Below, in pieces: positions 34,999-46,959 of a stretch of DNA of 64,000 nucleotides (its first letter is position 1; each line of letters begins with the position of its first letter). Origin of the DNA: Calonectria ilicicola (Eukaryota; Ascomycota; Sordariomycetes; Hypocreales; Nectriaceae). The stretch covers positions 3,906,001-3,970,000 of the forward strand of contig CP085825.1 in NCBI GenBank assembly GCA_020809705.1, given 5' to 3'. A program made the translations under genes and the position numbers. Below the pieces are notes generated by a model. The model did no database searches. It was not told the origin of the DNA and saw only the letters and a list, made by a program, of their open reading frames with translations.

Positions 34999-35934
34999 AT
35001 GCTTTCCCTCCGCTCCATTGCGCGATCTGCGCCCCGCGCCGTCGCTCGTCTTTCCACCACCACCCTCCGCCAGTCTGCCCGCCCAAGCACATTCGTCAAG
35101 ACATCAGCCTTCAGCGCCGCCCGCCCTCTCCGTGCCGCCTTCTCCACCACCGTCTCCCGACGGGCCGCCGAGTCTGATGGTGAACTCTCCGCCAAGCTCG
35201 AGAGCGAGATCCAAATTGAGGAGGAGATGAAGGCCAGTGACCAGGAGCCCGCCAGCATCAAGGACTTCCTCAACAACAGCGCCTTCAAGCTCATTGACAC
35301 ACCTGGCCAGGAGGTTGTCAAGCTCGAGCGCACCTTTGGCGATGAGAGGTATGTTTTATTGATCCCAATTGGCTCGCAATTCGTCATCTAACAAAATCCT
35401 AGCATCACCGTCAGCTTCTCCATTGCCGACATCACCAACTACGACCCCTACGCTGAGGAGAATGCCCTCGAGGAGGATGCTCTTGAGGAGGATGCCCTTC
35501 AGGCCGACCAGCGCAACCAGTCCCGCGGCCGCGAGGAGGCTGAAGAGGACTTCGAGGAAGACTTGGAGGACGAAGCCCCCGCTCCCATCAACCTGTCCAT
35601 CGTGATTGAGAAGCCCGGCAAGACCCCCGGCGCCCTTAACATTGATGCCACCGCCCAGGACGGCAACATCGTCGTCGAGAACCTCTTCTACTATGCCGAC
35701 GCCAAGGTCGCCAAGGTTGAGAGCCCCGAGGCCGCCCAGAAGCGTGCCGACGTCTACCCTGGCCCCCCCTTCGGCACCCTCGATGACGACCTCCAGGTCC
35801 TCATGGAGCGCTTCCTCGAGGAGCGTGGCATCACCCAGTCCCTGGCCGTCTTCGTTCCCGACTACGTCGACGTCAAGGAGCAGCGTGAGTACACACGCTG
35901 GCTGAACAACGTCAAGGCCTTCATCGACGCTTAA
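34999..35934 (+). CDS. MAM33: Mitochondrial acidic matrix protein, p32/MAM33 family
   Basis: Acidic trimeric doughnut protein of the mitochondrial matrix, needed for respiration and mitoribosome function in yeast and human (p32/C1QBP). Exons 34999-35348 and 35403-35934 give 293 residues. The first 50-55 residues are an Arg/Ser/Ala-rich presequence (MLSLRSIARSAPRAVARLST). The mature part contains DGELSAKLESEIQIEEE, a Glu/Asp-rich repeat (EENALEEDALEEDALQ), INLSIVIEKPG, and the signature YPGPPFGTLDDDLQ near the C terminus, ending WLNNVKAFIDA. Codon use is strongly C/G-ending, as for a highly expressed gene. Converges with the oxysterol-protein gene; a transposon-like element lies between them. 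Confidence 0.93.
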
Positions 35935-36301
35935 GCGTCGGTCGATGTTGACCTTGGCTGCTCAATTGGGGCCACCATGAGCTTTTCCCCCTCTACAATG
36001 GCCCTCGGAGAAGAAAAAAAAACCGTGTAGGATGAATTTGATTCGGGAAGTGTGTTAAAAGAAGAAAAAGGAAAGAAAAGGGAATTGCCGCTCTTGTTGT
36101 ACAATAGTATGAGATCCATTGAGGTCAAGCTAGATGCTTAAAGCTAGGAAAAGTGTAATGATATGAACAACGCCTCATGTTAACGCAGAATCACGACTCC
36201 ATCATTATTATATCATATTTTTTTCCCTACCTTTGTATTTTCATTGAAGCGCTGAGCAGCATTTGGAGACATGCAACTAAATAGAGTCATGAGGTGAGCC
36301 A

Positions 36302-36310
36302 CTTTTTTTT
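36302..36310. repeat. Candidate 9-bp target-site duplication, left copy
   Basis: CTTTTTTTT directly left of the inverted-repeat element; the same 9 bases follow its right end at 36580-36588. Because the sequence is a T run, the match could partly be chance. Confidence 0.45.
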
Positions 36311-36579
36311 GAGTCTTGCTGCGCGCACACATACATTTTGCTAGGCGCACACATACATTTTGCTAGGTGCACACATAAGATACCTGCATCTGACACTAAA
36401 ATAAAAAAAATAAGAATAAAATAAATAATTTTATATATATTTCTAAACTTATTTATAATAAAAATAAATTATAGCTTTAATACTTTCTTTAAAGTATTTT
36501 AGGATTTCCTAGAAAAGCCTCAGCTAAGTAGTTTAATGTGTGCACCTAGTAAAATGTATGTGTGCGCGCAGCAAGACTC
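36311..36579. mobile_element. 269-bp non-autonomous DNA transposon (MITE-like) with 44-bp inverted ends
   Basis: The left end begins GAGTCTTGCTGCGCGCACAC and the right end is its reverse complement. Over about 44 bp the two ends differ at only two positions. The left arm also carries a second, tandem copy of the 21-bp unit around GCACACATACATTTTGCTAG. The interior is very AT-rich and has no coding frame. Both sides are flanked by CTTTTTTTT, a possible 9-bp target duplication, a length typical of Mutator-like elements. Near-identical ends suggest recent activity or hairpin maintenance. Superfamily is inference; other copies in the genome would settle it. Confidence 0.8.
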
Positions 36580-37116
36580 CTTTTTTTTTTCTTCCCTGGC
36601 CCACTCGTACTTCAGTGGATCAGTTCATCACAGCGGACCAGACATGCGTCAACGTCACACAATATATACGGGGCAAGTAAACTCGTCTTGAATTTGGCTC
36701 GACATGGTTGTTTGAATATGCATACGGTTCTTCCCCATCCAGGTTGATCATCGACCCGGTCTAAAATAGGTACAAGGGGAGAGATTTGTGGTGTGAGAGT
36801 CCCAAGAACCAAAAGAAAAAAAAAAAAAAATCATGCCATCCAACCAAAAAGGGGTTTCCAGCAATAACAACGCAAACTCCTCCAACTCCGGGTAACGAGT
36901 GCGTAGCCCGCCATGCATTCGTCCATATCGCCACAAACTTGCTCAGCATGCTATCTCCCTCCGTTGGCGCAATGACATATCTATCTATCCCAAGAGTCGC
37001 CTCCCTGGGTATACCAATCCAGTATGTTGAATCCGTTTGTCCCAAGCTATTTAACCCGTTTATCTACCTTCGCTTTCGTATTCATTCATGCTTCTCCTCA
37101 TCGGGGGGAGGCGTGA

Positions 37117-38783
37117 TTATAAGATGCCCTCAAGCGACCAATCGCCCTTCTGAGCACGCTCCAGAACTTGTTGGCCCTTTTCTGTGAGATCAGGCTTGCC
37201 ACCATTGCCAGTGACGTGCTTGAAGAAGACGGGCTGGAAAGTCTCCTTGTTGGCCTCACGTTGGCGAGCCTTTTCACGTTGGGCTTCTTCGAGTTCAACC
37301 TTGACCTGGGTGGCTTTGCCGTATTGCTTGGAGAGAATAGCGTCGGTGACACCACCCCAAAGGGTAAGGGACTCGTTGGGGGCCTGAGCTTCCTTCGGGG
37401 GAGTGACCTTCGGAGCAACGTTGAGGGGCGCAATGTCGATAATCGTGTATTGTTCCTCAACGGGAACAGATTTCTGAAAGACATATGTTAGCAGGAAAAA
37501 CACATCGCTGGAGCACAAAAACCTACCATGGGCTTAGACCCAAGCGAAAAGACAACCTTCTCCCGCCAGGGACCGCTCAACCTTGCCAGGACATCCTCCT
37601 CAGGAACTTCCTGCACTCGGGTCTTGGTGTCGTTTTCTGGATCATATTTGAAAATAACACCATCAATCTTATTGGTGGTTCGGCCTAGCCAGCCCTCTTC
37701 AACATAGTGCAGAATGGCCTTGATCTTGGTCTTGGGGCAGGTGATGTACGCAAACTCGCTTACTGAGACGCTCAAAGTTCCTCGCAAGATACCTCCAAGG
37801 TGCGCCGCGGGGTGCGTCAGCTGGTATGTTTCGCCATCACGCTTGTCCAAGGTGATGAAGATGCCCATGTTGTGCTCGCCAGGCAGGACCTTTACAGACG
37901 TGCCGGTGAACTTGGCCGAAATTTGGTCGAAACCCCGGGCCGAGATGCCCTTTTCGGGGCATGTGACGTGAAAGGCGCTGACAGGAGGGTGGTGAGAGGT
38001 CTGCTCAGTGAGATACGAGACACGGATGGTGTGACTGTCTCGGGGTTTTTCGTGCTGGGGGACCGACAAGGACACAGAGGAAGAATTCTTGTCGGCTTTG
38101 GCCCCAGACTTCAAGCTGGAAATTCCGCTCTTGACACTGCCATTGCTACTAGGCTTGAGGCTCGAGGTGTTAATGAGAGGTGCATTGTCCTCTGTTTCCC
38201 AGTTGCACTATCTACGGTCAGCCTTGAGAACCCTAGTCGCAGAGCGTTGTCACTACGCACTCTGAAGAACTCGCCAAGGCAGGAGTTGTAAGGCTTGCAG
38301 GGCTTTCCCTTGGCATATTTGAGGTCCTTTGTCAACCAAAAGCGAATGACCTCGAGCATACGGTCCAGAGGTTCCTCCGAGGCACCGATGGCGACAAAGG
38401 CATTGGGGGCGTCGAGGTAGGTCCAGTATTCGAGGTTCGGGGTGGGTTCGAGGAGCTGCGACGGCAACGAGAATCGAACGGAGGCAAGGTCCGTGACGCC
38501 AATGAACCTGTTGACGCGAAGAGCGGTCAGCAAAAGTGTCCCAAACCCAGGCTCAACAAAGTCGCCTGCAAGCGAGCCCTTCTAAATGCCCATCTCCACC
38601 GCCTGCTCCGCACACTGAGCAAGGCCCCGAGTTCGCACCCTTCTCCAAAACCGTCGTGTCTAGAAAAAAGGGGAAGAAACCATCTCACTTCTTGAGGATG
38701 CCGAGGAAGGTGCGCAGCTTGGAGCCATCGCTCTGTGGCTCTTCCGCCGCTTCGGCCGTATGTGGCGGCGTCGATGACGACAT
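37117..38783 (-). CDS. Oxysterol-binding protein, short Kes1/Osh4 type
   Basis: Lipid-transfer protein that exchanges sterol and PI4P between membranes. Minus-strand exons 38689-38783, 38261-38507, 37527-38207 and 37117-37473 give 459 residues, matching Kes1-like proteins that consist of the ORD domain only. Seen: FIGVTDLASVRFSLPSQLLE with NLEYW after it, the KPYNSCLGEFFRCNW lid region, the family signature EQTSHHPPVSAF, and the C-terminal KARQREANKETFQPVFF. There is no PH domain, ankyrin repeat or FFAT-like motif. The first intron (38508-38688, 181 bp) is longer than its neighbours; its boundaries join LGILKK to FIGVTD and keep the frame. The start MSSSTPPHTAE is the first ATG in this exon. 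Confidence 0.9.
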
Positions 38784-40999
38784 TATCTCTGGGAGCTTGA
38801 AGGGCTTGGCGGACGACAGGCAGCTCTCAGAGGGGACGGGTATCGAATCAGGAGGGGCGTAAGCCTGTGAGAGGAGGCGTGGGCAATCAGCACCGCAACG
38901 AGATGTCGAAGACGTCTAGCAATTCCGGGGGAGAGAAGGGAAGACAAAAAGTAGAGGATGGGGGAAGGAGAAAAAAAAATGAGGATGAGGTGGCGTATAT
39001 TCTGAGGTTCGCGAAGTCAACGAAGAGGGGACCTCTGGGATGGAGGGTGACGTTTTGGCGGGGTGAGTGGGTTAGTGCGATAAGCCTGCTAAGAGAGGCC
39101 GCTGGAGGGCAGTGTCGGTATGTTCTTACGGGCGGAGTAGGGACGTGCGTGCTGGAGATCCAGGCCAAGAACAAGGATCCGTTGGTTGATGTGCAACAAG
39201 CCAAGCGACAAAGTATCTTGGTAGGCGGGAATACGGTGCCGGTGCCGAGGAGCCTTTCTGGTTTGTACCTCGCCTCTTACGCAGGTTCTATGTGAATGGA
39301 TGGGAACGAGGCTGAGAAGGCGAAGGGGGCCTGAGTAAGAGCATAAAAAAAAAAAAAACTCACTTGAATTTTTTTTTTTTTTTTTGCACCCAGACGGTTT
39401 GCCACAGATCACACACCGGCAAACTGTGATGAAACACAAGGGGACAATAATGCTCGTTGCCCCGCGCCCTGTACCCGTCTATTTCACTAGGCAGAGCCAT
39501 GCCATTGCCTTGTGCCCAAATCATCACACCGGCACCACCAGACCGCCGCGAATCTACCACGGGCCTGGACCCTGCGTTTGCGAGGCCCCGTGGAAGCTCG
39601 CGACAGGCCAATCATTGACGCACATGGCGTCTGTGTCTGGCTTTCATCTCATCAACGCCGCCTCCCCCAATCCTCTTTTTTTTTTGTTTTATTTTATTCC
39701 TTCCCTCATTCCCTCCCCTTGTTAACTAGTCCCAAGATCGACCTCGGCTTGAAGGAAGCCAGGCTCCTCTTGTCGAACAAGGCGAGCACGGGGACGCGAG
39801 AGATTTGCTGTTTTGTTGACCACTTGTTGAGCCGGATGCAACGTGCTGGATGGACAGGAAAAAGGTGAGCAAGTAAGTCGGCACTGTGGCGCAGAGGCAC
39901 TGTGTGTGCTCGTCGGGGGGTAGCACTTGATAAGAATCGTGGAGGGCAATGTTCCAGATGATTCATTCTTCCTGCTGGCTGACTTGCAGCCACCGGCCTA
40001 TCATGTGCTCACCTGTCCATGCGCCGCTGATCTTCAATTCTTGTCCTGGCGGAGACCATACGTTGAAGCAATCCTAGCAATGGTTTGCCAGCATCCACCA
40101 AAACCATTGCTAGACCACCTCGCCTGGCGAATGGCATCCACGCGATCCGCCAGATCGGGAACTTTGCTGGGCACTGACGTAGCAGCGAGGGAGCGAAGAA
40201 CCCCAACGCCCCGAGTGAACCTAAGAAGAAGAGGAAGAAGAATGACTAACTCCATAATGCATACCTTGCTAGATTCCCGTAGTTGTTCAGGGCGTAGCAT
40301 GATTGCATCTTTGTTCAATTCGATATTTTGCTCCTCCCTCGCATTGCAAAATACACGAGGCGTGGACAATCACATTAACCTCATCCACAACTTCAACTTA
40401 TTACAGGGGTTCTTCACTGTTTGCTAACTGGTAATTCATTTTTTTTAGGGCTATCAAATGCTATTCGTGTTCCCAATGCCGTTTATTTTGTAAAGCCCGT
40501 TGCCTATTATTCCTCCTCCGTCATCCCTAGCCCATGTTGCCCTGGGTCTCTCCTTGCTCCCCCCGTTTCTATAATCAAATGCCACCGCCTCAGGGATATC
40601 AGGATCATGTGCAAGAAACCCGCAGATGCAAAAACACCAAAATCACCAACGTGGGCGATACAAACATACCGGTCCCCAAATATAACCAATTTCAAACATC
40701 ATACACCACGCCTCGTACAAGATGGGTGATACCATTCGGGCCCATTTCTGTTAAAAACCACCATGGCATGAAGGCCACAAAACGCCTGGGGACACCGTAG
40801 ATCCCTGATAAAATGCGAAAATCAGAGTTCTGTTCTTTTTCTCCCCATCTCCGCCCAGCGCTCAAGATAGCGTGTGTTTTACTGGTGGTGCCGCATCAGA
40901 AAAGCATAAAAAATTGTTGCAAAGAAAAGGGAGAAGCAAAAAAAAAACAAGACAAGTCGTAAATCATAAAGAATATGGCGCATATCAAGGGGCTCGTTG
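38784..40999. other. Intergenic upstream of the oxysterol-binding gene
   Basis: 2.2 kb. Contains an A14 run (39345-39358) and a T17 run (39369-39385) facing each other, T tracts near 39678 and 40440, and no supported gene. Frames such as 39927-40427 (+) and 39706-39993 (-) lack motifs. The 3' UTR of the downstream minus-strand gene probably occupies part of 40.6-41.0 kb. Confidence 0.5.
39345..39385. repeat. Inverted A14/T17 pair, potential hairpin
   Basis: Fourteen A followed 10 bp later by seventeen T. The strand could fold into an A-T hairpin. It lies about 0.56 kb upstream of the oxysterol-binding gene start. No function can be assigned. Confidence 0.75.
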
Positions 41000-42171
41000 C
41001 TATTCGGTGCCCCAAGCACTGTCGTTGATAAAAGAATCCCAAGAGGGTTCGTCCGTTCCTATGTGCTGGTGTGGCTGTTGAGGAACCAAGTCCCAATCCA
41101 TTGGGCCCATGCCATTCATGTACATGCCAACATCGGGTTGGTGTTCTTCCATTTTGGCTGACTTCTGGAGGTCGTGATAGCTATACATGGACCCATTCTC
41201 AGGTGCCCATTCATGTTGATAGGTATCGGCTGCGAAAAAGCTCTCCATGTCCATACCCCCTCCCATTAACATCTTGGCCTCAGTAGGAAGCTCTGCTGTA
41301 AAGACAGACCCATCCGATCCATAATCCATCATTTTCGGAGCTGCAACATTTCTGTTGCCATAAACGGAGGCGGGCTGGGACTGCGGCGTTTCTGGGTGGG
41401 AGCCAGATCCTGGAGTCAACGCGGGCGGGGATAGATTGTCTGGATCGAGGTCGGATGGAGACACTGCAGACATGGAACGGCTACGCTCATTCGGGGTGTT
41501 TCCTGAGCCGTAGTTGACAGGTTGGAAGTTCGGATCAAAAGATGGATCGACGGGACTCTGAAGTCGGGTAGTTTGTTGAGGGGGCCCCTGATACCCAGGA
41601 GTCGACCATCGATGATTCAGGCTCTGAGCCTGGCGATCGGCGTTGGGAAACGTTTGGGCAAAAGCTCGATTGATGGCATTTTCGCGCCAATCTTGCTCGC
41701 TAGCGGATAGCAGCTTGGACATGGCAACCCGGTTTGTCAGATAAGTCTCGACCCGCGAGTTCATCTCCGCCGAGGAAGTCTGCATGTGCGGGCCAAGAAG
41801 ACGGTAGGATCTTGGGAAATCATCCTCCTCCTCCTCGTACATTTCTTCCTTCATAACGATTTCCTCAGTGATGCGGAAAGCCTTGCCAGTACGTCTCTTA
41901 TGAATTTCACTTGCCATCCGGGCAGACTGGACGCGGGCTTCGATACTGCGATCTGCTCGTCTCGAAGCAGCAATATAGGCACGCTCTTGGTTTTCCTCAT
42001 GCGACCGCTCGGTCTGAGCATGTGTTAGTATTAAGGAGGGCTAGGTATGGGAAGAGTCAAGGGGGAAGAGGTGATGGTGCAATGTGACATAGGAAGCTTT
42101 CATACCTTGCGTTGAGCCTTGTTAGAGACCATAGGGTCCATGGCCCCAACGTCGAGGTATCTCTTGGGCAT
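41000..42171 (-). CDS. Conserved fungal protein of unknown function
   Basis: Exons 42106-42171 and 41000-42013 on the minus strand give 359 residues. I do not recognise a named domain. The N-terminal 80 residues are highly basic and helical (MPKRYLDVG..., RAYIAASRRADRSIEARVQS, EIHKRRTGKAFRITEEIV), then an acidic patch (MKEEMYEEEEDDFPRSYRLL). The C-terminal two thirds are Ser/Pro/Gln/Met-rich and look disordered. The basic block recalls DNA- or RNA-binding regions but has no leucine zipper after it, so it is not a clear bZIP. This layout (basic helix, acidic patch, low-complexity tail) resembles uncharacterised nuclear proteins of Pezizomycotina; nuclear location is inference. Start ATG at 42171 follows from an intron whose splice keeps the frame. 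Confidence 0.78.
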
Positions 42172-43217
42172 TGCAGCTAGATGGTGATTGAGAATGAGAA
42201 GTTTACGTAAATTCGACTCTGCGTCGAGGAGAGAGATCTAGCTGGCGAACCCCGCTAGAGCAAGATTGTTCGAATAAAAGCCTATGTAAGATTTGTAGGC
42301 TGTCTTGGGAGAGAATGTGTGTTTGCTGGACGTTGCGGCCGTCTGCTTAAAATTATGGGAGATGTCGTAAGATGGTGACAATGATAACAGGGAAGGGGAC
42401 CAGGGAAGAGGACCAGGGGGGGCCAAGATGATGCAAACGTGACGGAGGAAGAGCTGTGGTGGGGTGGCGCTGCTTGTACAAAGGCAATCGTGATATGTGA
42501 CGCGAGACGAGGAAGCCAATTAATAAGTGTTACACGCGATCGTGTAGAGTCTGAATGGCGGTGGATGTGCAGAGCCGCAAAATGGTGGTGTCCAGCAATA
42601 AGGTTAGGGAGCAAAGACGGCGAGCATGAGTATGGACACGAGCGCGAGCGCGAGCGTGAGCATGTACTCTGTCTGGCCTGGGTGCGTACTCTGCAGCCTG
42701 TACTGGGTGGGTGGTAACGGATGTGATGGAAAAGGCCGACCAAAGTCAAACGATGGTCAAGAAATTCGGCTATGTCCAAGAGATGCTGGGGTCGGCGAAT
42801 ATTGGCAACTGCGGTGGCAGAATCGAGACGGATGATGTTGATCGGGCCATGGTGGACTTATAAGGAGAGCACGCAGTGAGCAGCACACGGGCATGGCGTT
42901 GTAAACGGCTGTGAAAGAGTGGTGAGGGCAGCCAGGAGTGTTCCAGGGCAAGTTTTCCGATCCTCGTTCGATCGCGAGACGTTGGATCGGGAGAAAGTAT
43001 GGCAATCGATCTCGATGACAAGAGTGTTAGCGCAAGGGCCAAAGTACATGTAGACCAGCGTATCGAGGATCCCCCGCCCTAGTCCCCACTGCTGGGCACT
43101 GGCGCCCTCTAGCACTCACTGAGGGGCTACGGATGGGCACTAGCCACCACTAAGGAGGGATCTTGGTCCGGGATGCGCTAATAGGAATCAAGGCATTTAG
43201 TGGGGATCCAGTGCCTG

Positions 43218-43241
43218 CGTCCAGTCGTCCAGTCGTCCAGT
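43218..43241. repeat. Three tandem copies of CGTCCAGT
   Basis: Perfect 8-bp unit repeated three times in an intergenic region. Ordinary minisatellite-like slippage product. Confidence 0.85.
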
Positions 43242-45391
43242 CCATCACAGCGTTGTGCTGCTGCACGCCCACCCTTCCACCTCAGTCTCCAGGGCCGCTC
43301 TAGGACATGAGTTGAAGGCCATCCATATCCAAACAGCCAAGACACAAAGCTGATACGGACAAGAGACACGCACGCAGACGGAAGACCTTCTCCACATCAA
43401 CCAATTTGCAGACCCCATATCGCCGGCGCTTTGGTGGCAGCTTTTTTTCTTCTTCTTCTTTTAGCCACCCACTTGTGAACATGGCTAGCTGGCTGCACCC
43501 CCTCAACCGGAACTACACCCCTCTACGTACACCCAAGCAGAAAATCTACCAGGGCCAGGGAGCTGTCAGCACGTCCTTTTTTTTCTTTATTTTTTTTTCC
43601 CTCTTGCATGCTGCCAGCTACGCAGATTGTGAAATCCATGTGAATATGTTGCGAGTCTCAGCGACGTCTTTGTTGGATATGTCTTTGATGGGTGTCGTTT
43701 GACGGTCTGTTCCTTTTTACTTGCCCAACTTATCTGACGTGATGCTGGCCTTCCAATGTTATACAAGCATCCCCCGGCACGATCCGGTTAGGACCGACGT
43801 AGGTGGCTTCTAGCTGTCGCCGACACTGCTACAATCAGATGGAGGGAAGCCTCTGCAGCTATCAGTAGTCCCACGTCAATGCTCCTCATTTTGGGGCTAC
43901 GATGGTTCCGTCTGTCGTCTCCATAGAACCGCCTCGAAGACATCATTGTCAACTGCTCCATATGGGTAATTAGCCTAACACGATATATTCTTGTTCTTTT
44001 AAGGAATGTGTATCCTTTGATGGACGCGAAACTGACGATAACAGCCTTTCACCGTTGCAACTATCCACCTCCAGCTCGGAGCAAGTTGTCCGTGATCACC
44101 GGCAAGGGTGCTATTGGGGATCAGGAACGGGAGGACAACGAACAGGTAGCCTCTTGGATGGCTCGCAGCACGTGGAAGTGAGGAAACCCAGCAGTCCACG
44201 TCGTGCATCACTCATGGACAATATCCTGTTTTTGCCAGCTCCTTTTTCCCGCTCTCCTCATTTCCACCCCACTGCCCCTTGATACCGAACGGTGGTCTCC
44301 TCAATTGCAACGCACCAAGCTTGAACTGTGGCGTTGATAGCACCGCATGGCAGCGACCGACAGGGTCTTTGACAACCACCCAACCGCCTGCTCTGGTATG
44401 GCCACCGGTGCTATTGCTCCGGTATCACCGCACGCAGAGGGCACAGCGCCTTGATGGGGGCTGCCGGACACACCTTACTCAAGCAAGGGAGGCGCATCGA
44501 AGACATCGGGATTGAGCATTGTAGGCAAATTTCGCGATCTGGCCAGCACTGCCAGACTAGATAAATCACAAGCGTCTCGCAATAGCCGAAAAACTGCGGG
44601 CGCCATGACGATTTTCTTCTTTAAGTTGCCCATAGTTTGGGAACGTCCATGATGGTCAATTAGCGTGCCGCCTTGGTTGGGCGGACTGCCGTGATGCACC
44701 CCTGGCCCCTGTGATCTTCCTCGCATCAAGATTTGGTTGTGATTGGTATTGGAAGGGCTTGCGTCGACGGCTCGGTGGGAAGTGGGAAAATGGCCTCAGG
44801 GCTTGACTGATGCTGCTCTAGCGCCGGAAAGTGAGGTGTAGCACCCCTAAAGCAGGTCGTACCAGGCCATGGTTCTCCCCTAACCCCGCTGTAGGATTGA
44901 GGACAGAGCGAGCAAGAAAGTCCCCGCGACGGAGGAGCCCGGCTGGGGGCTGGGGCGTGGTTTCCAACAAAGTCTAATTATCCCACCACGCGAGGCATGC
45001 GGCTAGTGAGGCGGCGGCGACGGCGACTAAGGCACCAAGGAGCAATTGCTACTACTGTATGGGGAAGGAAGCTTGGGCAAGGGACGAGGGCACCACCTTC
45101 GATTGCCTAGCAACCCACCGATTCCTCATCACAGCGAGGCCACTCTGCTGCAGCAAGCCATGACGCGGTGCTCATCTATCGTCGATTTACATGGAGATGA
45201 GAAAGCCCCAGACAACAACGGCATCACATTCATTCACCTGATTCACCAGGCCCGAGTCATGCCACCGCAATGGCCCCGTCGGGAAGCGCAGGCAACACAA
45301 CACAACGCAGGTTGCTCCTCATGCTCATGCCCAGCCAGCCGCATGCGCAGGCTCAGGCTTAGGCTCAGGCAGCCCCGGCAAATACAACTCC

Positions 45392-45446
45392 ACTGCATCG
45401 CATCGGACTGCATCGTACTGCATCGCACTGCATCGCACTGCATCGG
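45392..45446. repeat. Decamer tandem repeat, unit ACTGCATCGC
   Basis: About five copies of a 10-bp unit with a few variants (GACTGCATCG, TACTGCATCG). It lies in the longest stop-free + frame of the desert; unit length 10 shifts the frame each copy, so a coding role is unlikely. Hexamer AGGCTC/AGGCTT repeats precede it (45349-45372). Confidence 0.8.
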
Positions 45447-45983
45447 CGGCGTATGGCGTTTGGACCGCGGCGATGGAGCATGGCCAAACTGGGATGAGAA
45501 ACCAACAAGACGGTCCCGTTGCAGCAGGTTGGCGCTTGGAGGGCACCCTGGCCTTGTTTGTCTGTGGAACTTGTGGCACTCGCCCCATCGCGACGGAGCA
45601 AACCCTCCGGCCAGCATTCCTCGATGGACCATGGCACACGACGACTCTGGTACCCAACGCTACAAGCCAGCTCTAACACTTTCCCCTCGTCTCGCCTCAG
45701 CGACCTGCCTTGGATGCACAGCCAATCATGACAAGCCCCTCCTTCGTGTTCAAACCCAGGTCACCAGCCATCCATCATCAGCCACATCTGCCACCACACC
45801 TGATCGTCTCGGGATTCCGCTAGGCTTGCATCACATTCTCAAGAATCCCATGCTGGAAAAATATTCTCCTTGTGATGCTTCCCTGGTCATTCCTCATTGG
45901 CTGGAGCTCCTCAGGGGTCTTACAGATTATTTCCGCCGGTCGCAGATCTCACTCCAGCCCAGAGTTTCGGTTCACGGCATGGC

Positions 45984-46049
45984 CATTGGAAACCTGTGAC
46001 GTCGCTGTCAACGGCGTCGCCATTACGGACCTATGACGTCGCTGTCAAC
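45984..46049. repeat. 37-bp tandem duplication carrying TGACGTCG
   Basis: Copies begin at 45984 and 46021. Both contain ATGACGTCGCTGTCAAC or its one-base variant (GTGACGTCG...). TGACGT is the half-site core of ATF/CREB-type bZIP sites; the repeat doubles it. Binding is inference. Confidence 0.7.
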
Positions 46050-46959
46050 ACCAACCCATTCCCCAAGGACGTCCCAAATCTGAAAAGAAATATTTTGATG
46101 CCACAAGTCCCTGTCCACCTGCCCACCTGCCCAAAGAGGTTCTTGATCCACTAGGATGAACGTTCCTACCAGAGAGTACTCAAAGTCTTCACCCTTCGCC
46201 TCCTCCTTTATCCCACTAGATCACTCTCGCTTCGCCTTTGTGCGCCTTGGTACCTGGGTTTGGTAGCATGATTGGCATGATTTATCCTGTAAAACGACAG
46301 GACCACACGGAACTTACGTTAGAGTGGGTAGCGTCGGATGGACTTCCAAATATGTTAGCCGAAACACATTGACGAGGTTTGTAGGATCAACAGATCTCGA
46401 TCGCACCCCCTAAGAACGTCATTTCAATATGAGAAGTCTCGGGTGTCCCGCTTAATTCTCACCAACCTGGGCAGCATACCGTATGCGGGGAGACACCGAG
46501 GTGGTATGCCAACCTGCTTTGCCCCCCCCTCCCAGCATCCGATGATTTTCGCACATTTCAAAGAACAAACTGGGATCCTTTGGCGTATAACTTGTTGAGA
46601 CGGGTCAGCATGCATTTTTGCCGCTTCCACTGACGTACTGTACCAAGAAAAGCGCTGTCTCCTGTGAATCTGACTAAACAACACACCATTCAATTGCCAC
46701 ATTGTTGTCAGTTATTGTTTTACCATAAATTTCCACGACTGGCTCCAATTCTTAACTCAAAGATGATTGTATATTTATTTGATATGCTACATCTTGATTG
46801 CTTAGCCTAAGGCGATCTCATTGAAATCTTCAGTCAAGGCGTCTTGCATTCCAGGAAACCGATGCGTTAGTTGAAATGAAACCAGCCCGGAGTCATTGCT
46901 TACAACACACCCCCTGGAAGATTATGCCTCAGTGACATTTTCCAATTAAAAGGCACAGA

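Larger units (their letters stand above)
35935..37116. other. Convergent 3' region carrying a MITE-like element
   Basis: 1.2 kb between MAM33 and the oxysterol-binding gene. It contains the 269-bp inverted-repeat element (36311-36579) and an A15 run near 36816-36830. No coding region. Confidence 0.7.
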
